Of a DNA stretch of 6,473 bases, positions 1-5,163 are shown one piece after another. This DNA comes from Alphaproteobacteria bacterium. GTDB taxonomy: Bacteria; Pseudomonadota; Alphaproteobacteria; Rickettsiales; UBA3002. A model generated the notes under the pieces. That model did no database searches. It saw only the letters and a list, made by a program, of their open reading frames with translations, and was not told where the DNA came from. Numbering within the stretch: the stretch's first letter is position 1; every line of letters starts with the position of its first letter. The DNA lies in NCBI GenBank assembly GCA_021732545.1, contig JAKFUW010000055.1, positions 1-6,473 on the forward strand. The letters run 5' to 3'. The translations under genes and the position numbers were made by a program.

Positions 1-253
1 TTTCCAGGAAGCTTTTTTCATTCATATAGCCCGAATGCGGATCAAGCGCGGTGAGCATGCCGTTGATCGCCGATTCAATGAGTTTGCTATCATCGACTGG
101 CTCCACATAATCTTGGCGCACGCGCTCAAACACGTCGCCAAATAAATTCAGCAGCTCATAGGTATCAGCAACCGATTCGCGCGCATGGGCTGTGGGTGTG
201 GCTACCATCCATGCCATCAGGGCAAGAGCGGGTAGGCGAATGGTGCTGCGCAT
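1..253 (-). CDS. ctpA: CtpA-type S41 carboxyl-terminal processing protease, N-terminal part only
   Basis: This is the first 84 codons of a periplasmic serine protease of the S41 family; the rest lies beyond the left edge. The ATG at 253 is preceded by a GGAG ribosome-binding site and lies 19 bases after the envC stop. Residues 1-24 form a Sec signal peptide (MRSTIRLP, then a hydrophobic run) with likely cleavage after Ala-His-Ala. The mature start reads TYELLNLFGDVFERVR, then a Asp-Tyr-Val-Glu segment, then INGMLTALDPHSGYM. This is the characteristic N-terminal helical region of alphaproteobacterial CtpA proteins, just ahead of the PDZ domain. PDZ and the catalytic Ser/Lys are outside the window, so activity cannot be judged. 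In the family, such proteases process or degrade envelope proteins, and in some bacteria they act on cell-wall hydrolases or their regulators, which fits placement directly after envC. The family call is firm; the substrate is unknown. Confidence 0.9.
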   Translation of the reverse strand, partial: MRSTIRLPALALMAWMVATPTAHARESVADTYELLNLFGDVFERVRQDYVEPVDDSKLIESAINGMLTALDPHSGYMNEKSFLE

Positions 254-256
254 GGT

Positions 257-270
257 CTGTGTCTCCAGTT
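257..270 (-). promoter_or_regulatory. Ribosome-binding site of ctpA
   Basis: Read on the minus strand, the 19-base gap after the envC stop contains CTGGAGAC, a good match to Shine-Dalgarno, about 9 bases before the ATG at 253. The short gap suggests that ctpA is translated from the same message as envC. Confidence 0.6.
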
Positions 271-272
271 GG

Positions 273-1478
273 TTAAGGGCGTTTTGCCTCAATGCTGACA
301 TTACTCATCCAGCGGCTTGGGTCAATAGCCTTGCTGTGTTTTCGCATCTCTAAATAGAGTTCTCTTGTGGGGGGCGTGTTCCCCATGACACCAATCGGCT
401 CGCCCGCCGCAACCGCCTGACCTGGTTCCACCTTGATGGCATCAAACCCGGCCAACACCATATGATGATCGTTATCTTTTTGAATAATAATCATATTTCC
501 ATATTCCATGAAGGTGCCAGTGAAGGCCACCTTCCCCGAAAAAGGCGTGGTAACGAGGGCTTTGGCTCCCGTTTGCATGATCATACCTTGGAGCTTTTCG
601 CCTGACGCACGTTTTTCGCCGTAACGGTGGGTTACGGTGCCGCTGGCGGGATAGGCCAATTGTGCGTTCCAATCGCTTGATGCTTGAATGGTGGAAGGCG
701 GTGGTTTGGCCGAAGGATGCGCGGGCTTGGCAGCTGGTGCACCCAACTTGGCAAAAAGCGCGGTATCTTTGCCGAGCTTGTCGATCAGTTCTTGTGTGGT
801 GGTGGATTCTTTTGACAACGTAGCAATGCGATTTTTGATCGCCTGATGATCGCTGAACAATGCTTTTTGCAAGCGTTGGCGCTCTTTCATTTCCTGCAGC
901 AATTCATCTTGCGATGCGAGCAATGTGTCGCGCTGCGCTTGGAGTTGTTCTCGGGTTTTGGTTACTTTGGCCTGAAGTTTTTGAAGCTCCTCAAGCTGGG
1001 TTTGAAGCAGCGCCACCGATTCATCCGCCGCTTTATAGGTTAGCTGTAATGCGCTTGCGGTGCGCAACAAATCATCAGGGTTTCCTGGGCGTGCAATCAC
1101 AAATTGGCGCGGCAATCGCTGCATTCGCAAAATACCATAGAGCACGCGTGAGAGTTTATCTTTTTGGGTATGATAGGCGATGGTGCGCTTGGTGTATTCA
1201 GATTCAAGAATGTTCAGCGATTGCGTTTTTTCAGCGATGGAATCTTCTTTGGCGCGGATGCTTTTGGCCATCGCGATATTATCCTCACGCGATGCTTCTA
1301 ACTCGTCGGTGATGATCTCGATCTTTTCATCGAGCTCACGTTGCTGCGCTTTGCTTTGTGTGAGTTCTTTGAGTGTTTGTTTTAGTTGTTCATTGGGGGC
1401 AGTTGCCGCATGTAGGGGTTGCGATAGCATGCAAGCCAGCAACAAAAACACCATCAAAGCTCTAGGCACGGGTTTCAT
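273..1478 (-). CDS. envC: EnvC-type murein hydrolase activator (degenerate LytM/M23 domain)
   Basis: This predicted periplasmic protein of 401 residues should activate N-acetylmuramyl-L-alanine amidases during daughter-cell separation. Residues 1-24 look like a Sec signal peptide ending Leu-His-Ala. Residues about 26-240 are rich in Leu, Glu, Gln and Lys in heptad-like spacing and should form long coiled coils. A Pro/Ala/Lys linker follows (about 247-265), then a LytM domain (about 271-391). All four zinc-ligand positions of an active M23 peptidase are replaced: Leu296 and Ile300 stand where HxxxD is expected, and Glu373/Gly344/Tyr375 where the His ligands are expected. The LYLEMR segment matches the LYFEIR of E. 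coli EnvC, so this is a non-catalytic activator rather than a broken enzyme. The frame can be extended one codon to TTG at 1481, but ATG at 1478 is the likelier start. It overlaps the end of gpmI by 17 bases, implying translational coupling; its own ribosome-binding site is weak. A Leu-Leu-Ala-Cys at residues 13-16 leaves a lipoprotein possible but less likely. Confidence 0.9.
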   Translation of the reverse strand: MKPVPRALMVFLLLACMLSQPLHAATAPNEQLKQTLKELTQSKAQQRELDEKIEIITDELEASREDNIAMAKSIRAKEDSIAEKTQSLNILESEYTKRTIAYHTQKDKLSRVLYGILRMQRLPRQFVIARPGNPDDLLRTASALQLTYKAADESVALLQTQLEELQKLQAKVTKTREQLQAQRDTLLASQDELLQEMKERQRLQKALFSDHQAIKNRIATLSKESTTTQELIDKLGKDTALFAKLGAPAAKPAHPSAKPPPSTIQASSDWNAQLAYPASGTVTHRYGEKRASGEKLQGMIMQTGAKALVTTPFSGKVAFTGTFMEYGNMIIIQKDNDHHMVLAGFDAIKVEPGQAVAAGEPIGVMGNTPPTRELYLEMRKHSKAIDPSRWMSNVSIEAKRP

Positions 1479-3012
1479 CAATCAGGCTGCGTCCCGTCAT
1501 CTCAGCCGGTGCGTTGATACCCAGCCATGAAAGCACCGTGGGCGCAATGTCGGCGAGCGAGCCTTCGGGGATGGTGAGCATCGCGTTTTTCAAACTTTTT
1601 TCAATCAGCACGACAGGCACCAGATTCAGTGTGTGTGCGGTGTGGCTTTGTCCGGTTTGCTCATCATGCATCATTTCAGCATTACCATGATCGGCGGTAA
1701 TCAACATCGCACCGTGGGCATTTTCAACGGCAGCGACTAAGCGCGTCAAACATTTGTCAACTGCTTCCACCGCTTGGCTTGCTGCTTTTAAATTGCCTGA
1801 ATGGCCTACCATATCGGTGTTGGCGAAATTCACTACAATGAGATCATAGACGTTAGATTCAATCGCTTTGATCAGCGCATCGGTGACTTCAAACGCTGAC
1901 ATTTCGGGTTTCAAATCATAGGTTGCCACATCGGGTGAGGGGATTAAAATTCGATCTTCACCTTCATATTTTTCTTCGCGCCCACCACTGAAAAAGAACG
2001 TTACATGTGCGTATTTTTCCGTCTCGGCGATGCGTAATTGTGTGAGGCCATGTGCGGCAACCACTTGCCCTAATAAATTCGCCATTGATTGGGGTGGGAA
2101 CAGCACCGGCATCCACGGCGTGATAGCAGCTGAATATTCCACCATCCCCAACGTTGCGGCAAAGCGCACGCGATGCACGCGCTCAAAGCCATCAAACTGC
2201 GGATCGAGCAACGCATGCAACAATTGGCGCGCGCGGTCGGCACGAAAGTTGATCATCAAAAGCCCGTCGCCATCGTGCATTTTGTCATAACCAGCCATGC
2301 TGCATGCGGGCACAAATTCATCGGTGATGTCGTGGGTATAGGCATGATCAATCGCATCGCTTGCATTATCAAACACCGGGCAATCAGCAGACATAAACGC
2401 GTGATAGGCGGATGCTACGCGGCTCCATCTGTTGTCGCGATCCATCGCAAAATAACGCCCGCTGAGCGTGGCGATGTGGATATTGGGGTGCAGCGCGGTG
2501 AGGGTTTCTAACTGCGCCAGATAACTTTTGGCGCTTTGCGGCGGTGTGTCGCGCCCATCCAAAAACACATGCAGCCATACCTTGATTCCGGCACTCGCGA
2601 TAATCGTTGCCATCGCCATCGCATGATGGATATGCGAATGAACCCCACCATCGGATATTAAGCCCATAAGATGACACGCACCGCCCGATGATTTCAGTGC
2701 TGCAATAAATGCGAGCAGTTCGGGGTGTGTTGTCAGCGAGTCATCGTCAATCGCGGCATCGATACGCGGTAAATCCTGCAACACCACCCGCCCCGCGCCA
2801 ATGTTCATATGTCCCACTTCGGAATTTCCCATCTGGCCAGTCGGCAACCCTACATGCAGTTCGGATGCGTTGAGCAGTCCATGCGGATAGGTCTTGAGCA
2901 ACCCATCCCAGCAGGGGGTGTGGGCGTGTGCGATGGCATTGTGCGCATGCGCTTCGCGGTGACCCCAGCCATCGAGAATACACAACACAACAGGTTTGGG
3001 AATGATGTTCAT
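1462..3012 (-). CDS. gpmI: 2,3-bisphosphoglycerate-independent phosphoglycerate mutase
   Basis: This cytoplasmic glycolytic enzyme interconverts 3- and 2-phosphoglycerate using two Mn ions and a phosphoserine intermediate. It is 516 residues, the usual family length. The alkaline-phosphatase-like metal site is complete: Asp14 in LDGWG, nucleophile Ser64 in GQMGNSEVGHMNIGAGR, Asp400 and His404 in NTDMVGHSGN, Asp441 and His442 in TADHGNAE, and His457 in SHTAHT. The transferase-domain residues are also present: His125 in GGVHSH, DGRDTPP at 152-158, Arg186 in SGRYFAMDRD, NFRADR at 255-260, and Lys333 in ETEKYAHVTFFFSGG. Nothing suggests loss of function. The ATG at 3012 places the family's conserved KPVVLCILDGWG at residues 6-17, as expected. 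There is only a GAGG one base before the ATG, too close for normal use. It is followed by envC with a 17-base overlap, the arrangement usual in Alphaproteobacteria. Confidence 0.97.
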   Translation of the reverse strand: MNIIPKPVVLCILDGWGHREAHAHNAIAHAHTPCWDGLLKTYPHGLLNASELHVGLPTGQMGNSEVGHMNIGAGRVVLQDLPRIDAAIDDDSLTTHPELLAFIAALKSSGGACHLMGLISDGGVHSHIHHAMAMATIIASAGIKVWLHVFLDGRDTPPQSAKSYLAQLETLTALHPNIHIATLSGRYFAMDRDNRWSRVASAYHAFMSADCPVFDNASDAIDHAYTHDITDEFVPACSMAGYDKMHDGDGLLMINFRADRARQLLHALLDPQFDGFERVHRVRFAATLGMVEYSAAITPWMPVLFPPQSMANLLGQVVAAHGLTQLRIAETEKYAHVTFFFSGGREEKYEGEDRILIPSPDVATYDLKPEMSAFEVTDALIKAIESNVYDLIVVNFANTDMVGHSGNLKAASQAVEAVDKCLTRLVAAVENAHGAMLITADHGNAEMMHDEQTGQSHTAHTLNLVPVVLIEKSLKNAMLTIPEGSLADIAPTVLSWLGINAPAEMTGRSLIDETRA

Positions 3013-3047
3013 GCCTCACACTATAATCGACGATGCGTGAACTACAA
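3013..3047 (-). promoter_or_regulatory. Possible promoter of gpmI-envC-ctpA, possibly giving a leaderless message
   Basis: On the minus strand TTGTAG (3047-3042) and TATAGT (3025-3020) are separated by 16 bases and resemble -35 and -10 boxes; the -10 matches 5 of 6 consensus bases and the -35 only 3 of 6. Transcription would begin about base 3013, almost at the gpmI ATG. The match is modest and could be chance; the genes may instead be read through from upstream. Confidence 0.3.
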
Positions 3048-3111
3048 GAGTGCACAGCAAGCCATACACAATCTAACCAATTACGTCCGTTACAACATCA
3101 AGTATTATTGC

Positions 3112-3654
3112 TCAGTCATGATTGCAGCCTGCACCATGGACATGGGGCGGATACATTTTGAGGGTTTTTTGCATTTTCTTAAACAGCATGTCGCGCTTCA
3201 TTTTTGAGAGATAATCGGGGAAGGTGATGCCATTTAAATAGTCAACTTCATGCTGGATCACGCATGCAAAAAACCCTTCGGCTCCAAGCTCCTGTGGCTT
3301 TCCATCATAATCAAGGTAGCGCATTTTAATCGCATTGGGGCGGGTGATGTTGGCCGAAACTCCCACAAAACAAATCGAGGCTTCTTCGTGGGTTTGGGTT
3401 TCATCCGAGTGCCAGATGATTTCAGGGTTGATGAAAGTGTAGGGCTTTGAGATACCGTCCTCAAGTAAATCCACAACCACGATTTGCTTTAATACACCCA
3501 CCATATTAGCGGCCATGCCTACGGCTTTTTCAACTTCCATGGTTTCAAACAGATCATCAATCAGGCGGCGCACCTCGTCATCTACCACGTCTACTGGCAA
3601 TGATGTTTGTTTGAAAATCGGATGTGGGGCATAGATAAGGGGCAGCAGTGCCAT
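3112..3654 (-). CDS. Peptide deformylase-like protein with degenerate active site
   Basis: The fold is that of peptide deformylase, which removes the N-terminal formyl group from nascent proteins, but the signature motifs are altered. Motif I, usually GxGLAAxQ, is VGMAANM at 45-51 with the oxyanion Gln replaced by Met51. Motif II, usually EGCLS, is EASIC at 91-95, so the metal-binding Cys is Ser93, with a Cys two places later. Motif III, usually HExxH, is HEVDY at 135-139, with the second His replaced by Tyr139. Glu136, His135 and the Thr-Arg-Pro at 103-105 remain. The protein has 180 residues, normal for the family, with a basic C-terminal helix (about 150-166) like the ribosome-binding helix of E. 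coli deformylase, then a His/Cys-rich tail. Normal metal-dependent activity is unlikely (inference). ATG 3654 is chosen because AGAGGAAA precedes it by about 9 bases; the frame opens earlier at a TTG at 3717, inside the upstream gene. That gene ends 4 bases upstream, so translation is probably coupled. Deformylase-like paralogues lacking key residues are known from Alphaproteobacteria, including Rickettsiales. Confidence 0.88.
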   Translation of the reverse strand: MALLPLIYAPHPIFKQTSLPVDVVDDEVRRLIDDLFETMEVEKAVGMAANMVGVLKQIVVVDLLEDGISKPYTFINPEIIWHSDETQTHEEASICFVGVSANITRPNAIKMRYLDYDGKPQELGAEGFFACVIQHEVDYLNGITFPDYLSKMKRDMLFKKMQKTLKMYPPHVHGAGCNHD

Positions 3655-3658
3655 AAGA

Positions 3659-3671
3659 TTATTTCCTCTTG
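3659..3671 (-). promoter_or_regulatory. Ribosome-binding site of the deformylase-like gene, inside the preceding coding end
   Basis: On the minus strand AAGAGGAAATAA gives both the last codons (Lys-Arg-Lys, stop) of the methyltransferase and a strong Shine-Dalgarno about 9 bases before the ATG at 3654. This decides the start and argues for translational coupling. Confidence 0.7.
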
Positions 3672-4972
3672 AAAATGGCAACCAATTCGATGTGCCTGCT
3701 CCAATAAAATTGGTCAATCGGCACCGCTAATGTCAGCGCATATCCACACTCAATTAAGTGCTTGGCATCGCGCTTGAAGGTGGAGGCATCGCACGAGACC
3801 ATCACCACCGTGCGTACCGTGCTTTGGCCAATGGCTTTGATTTGCGGCAAGGCACCATTGCGTGGCGGGTTGATGACAAGGCCATCAAAATAGCTCAGTT
3901 CTTCTGCAGTAAGCGGATAATCGAACAGATCGCGCACGGTGGTTTCGATTTTTTCATCTAATCCATATTTCACGCACGCATCATTCATGGCGGCGGCCAT
4001 TTCGGCGGCGCCTTCATAGGCGCTCACACGAGGCGTTTGCTGGATGAGCGGGAAGCTATAGGTGCCACAACCCGAATATAAATCGGCCACGGTGTTGCAG
4101 CCTTTTAAATGCTGCGTCACCAGATTGGTGATCGCCATTTGCCCTGCGTGGGTTGCTTGCAAAAACGCGCCCGAAGGCAGCGCCACATCGATACCCGCAA
4201 ACGCAATTGTGGCAGTGCCCTCATCATACAAACAAATGGGGTCTTCCACAATCGCCACGCGCCGCGATTCATGACGTGTTTTGATCTGTGTGTTCAGGCG
4301 AATGATGGCGCTGTTTTTGGCGAAAGCAATCAGCGTATCTTTATCGACCGTTCCAAGGGCTGAGACCAATTTAAGTGTGACATCCAGCCCGTGTTCGAGC
4401 GCGGTGACACTCATCGATTTCACGCGGCCTGGCTTTTTGAGCGTGCCCAAACAGTCTTTGAAAGCGGGCACAATATTCAGCAATGCGAGGTCACTAATCG
4501 CGCACTCATTAAGGTTCACCAGCGTGTGGCTGCCGCGCGCCATGAAACCAATGCGAATGGCATCGTGATGCACTTCAACTTTAAAATCAGCGCGCCTACG
4601 ACTATGCTGTTTAATTTCCACCATCGGTGCGATGATGGCACGATCCACGCCCATGCCCGCAATAAAAGATTCGATGAGTTGCTGTTTAAAAATGCGGTAA
4701 GTAGGCTCGTTAATGTGTTGCAAACTACAGCCACCACACACCCCAAAATGCTGGCAAGGCGGCGACTGACGATCCGCAGAGGGCGCGATGATGCTCACCA
4801 GCTCCGCATGGATTTCATCGCGCGTATCACGTTTCACCTGAGCTTTCACCACATCGCCAGCGCAGGTAAAGGGCACGAACACAGGCTTTCCCTGATGTTG
4901 CCCGATGCCATCGGCCATACCACCAAGGCTGGTGATGGAAAGCTCAATTAACGGTTTTGGGGCATGTTTCAT
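3659..4972 (-). CDS. RlmD/TrmA-family RNA 5-methyluridine methyltransferase (TRAM and Fe-S cluster)
   Basis: This predicted cytoplasmic SAM-dependent enzyme methylates C5 of a uridine in RNA. The 437 residues begin with a TRAM RNA-binding domain (about 8-62). The iron-sulfur cysteines follow: Cys73, Cys79 and Cys82 in CQHFGVCGGC, and Cys157 in LNECAISD, matching the four-Cys pattern of E. coli RlmD. The catalytic half has FLQAT with Gln272, the SAM loop DLYSGCGTYSF from Asp297, NPPRNG at 368-373, nucleophile Cys394 in VSCDASTF, and base Glu429 in HIEL. The Fe-S cluster favours a 23S rRNA target (RlmC/RlmD-like) over tRNA U54, but substrate cannot be fixed from sequence. One oddity is Asn368, where the family normally has Asp (DPPR or DPAR). 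ATG 4972 is preferred to an in-frame TTG at 4987; neither has a strong ribosome-binding site. It is the first gene of the minus-strand cluster and its last codons contain the ribosome-binding site of the deformylase-like gene. Confidence 0.92.
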   Translation of the reverse strand: MKHAPKPLIELSITSLGGMADGIGQHQGKPVFVPFTCAGDVVKAQVKRDTRDEIHAELVSIIAPSADRQSPPCQHFGVCGGCSLQHINEPTYRIFKQQLIESFIAGMGVDRAIIAPMVEIKQHSRRRADFKVEVHHDAIRIGFMARGSHTLVNLNECAISDLALLNIVPAFKDCLGTLKKPGRVKSMSVTALEHGLDVTLKLVSALGTVDKDTLIAFAKNSAIIRLNTQIKTRHESRRVAIVEDPICLYDEGTATIAFAGIDVALPSGAFLQATHAGQMAITNLVTQHLKGCNTVADLYSGCGTYSFPLIQQTPRVSAYEGAAEMAAAMNDACVKYGLDEKIETTVRDLFDYPLTAEELSYFDGLVINPPRNGALPQIKAIGQSTVRTVVMVSCDASTFKRDAKHLIECGYALTLAVPIDQFYWSRHIELVAIFKRK

Positions 4973-5001
4973 AAGGTTTTTTAGCAATCATAAAGGTGTG
5001 A

Positions 5002-5035
5002 TGCTCTGCTTTAGGGGCTTTAGACAGACAGAGCA
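5002..5035. repeat. Seven-base inverted repeat in the divergent intergenic region
   Basis: TGCTCTG at 5002-5008 and CAGAGCA at 5029-5035 are perfect inverted copies separated by 20 bases. The loop contains a GCTTTAG direct repeat pair (5008-5014 and 5017-5023). In the minus-strand message this would be a leader hairpin about 30 bases before the methyltransferase start. No T-run follows on either strand, so it is not a typical terminator. It could be an operator, a leader structure, or chance. Confidence 0.3.
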
Positions 5036-5054
5036 ACTTAAAACACTCCAAATA

Positions 5055-5077
5055 TTAAGATTTGATTAAAGTTAATC
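5055..5077. promoter_or_regulatory. CtrA-type site TTAA-N7-TTAA with an overlapping GATTAA/TTAATC dyad
   Basis: TTAAGATTTGATTAA at 5055-5069 is an exact match to the full CtrA box (TTAA, seven bases, TTAA) of Alphaproteobacteria. The right half-site overlaps a perfect six-base dyad, GATTAA (5064-5069) and TTAATC (5072-5077), separated by AG. It sits about midway between two divergent genes and so could regulate either. The region is AT-rich, which raises the chance of a random match; no good sigma-70 promoter was found beside it. Confidence 0.3.
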
Positions 5078-5151
5078 TTTTGTTCGGCGCTGCAGCATGA
5101 CTCTGGCGTGCCGTCAGGCTATCTTAATTTATCGCCTTTAAACACTCTCAT

Positions 5152-5155
5152 AGGA
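5152..5155 (+). promoter_or_regulatory. Ribosome-binding site of the plus-strand gene
   Basis: AGGA lies eight bases before the ATG at 5164, good spacing, and supports that start over the later in-frame ATG at 5185. Confidence 0.6.
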
Positions 5156-5163
5156 TTTTTTAC

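Noticed and set aside
303..660. Loss of all zinc ligands in the LytM domain of EnvC as a novelty
   Set aside because: This degeneracy is the known normal state of EnvC activators, including E. coli EnvC, and is not unusual here.
860..1312. 150-codon open frame on the plus strand
   Set aside because: It is antisense to the coiled-coil region of envC, without a plausible ribosome-binding site or domain pattern.
3022..3027. Perfect TATAAT on the plus strand in the gap before gpmI
   Set aside because: No -35 box at proper spacing (the nearest TTGGGA is 20 bases away) and no plus-strand gene follows; it partly overlaps the minus-strand -10 candidate.
3013..3111. Possible terminator after the deformylase-like gene
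   Set aside because: I found only very short imperfect inverted repeats and no T-run on the minus strand, so no terminator is called.
3655..3717. Longer start for the deformylase-like protein (201 residues, TTG at 3717)
   Set aside because: The extension overlaps the methyltransferase end and does not match the family; the ATG at 3654 has a strong ribosome-binding site and gives the normal deformylase N-terminus.
4391..4951. 186-codon open frame on the plus strand
   Set aside because: It lies wholly opposite the methyltransferase gene, whose motifs are clear, and its translation shows no recognisable domain. It is a shadow frame.
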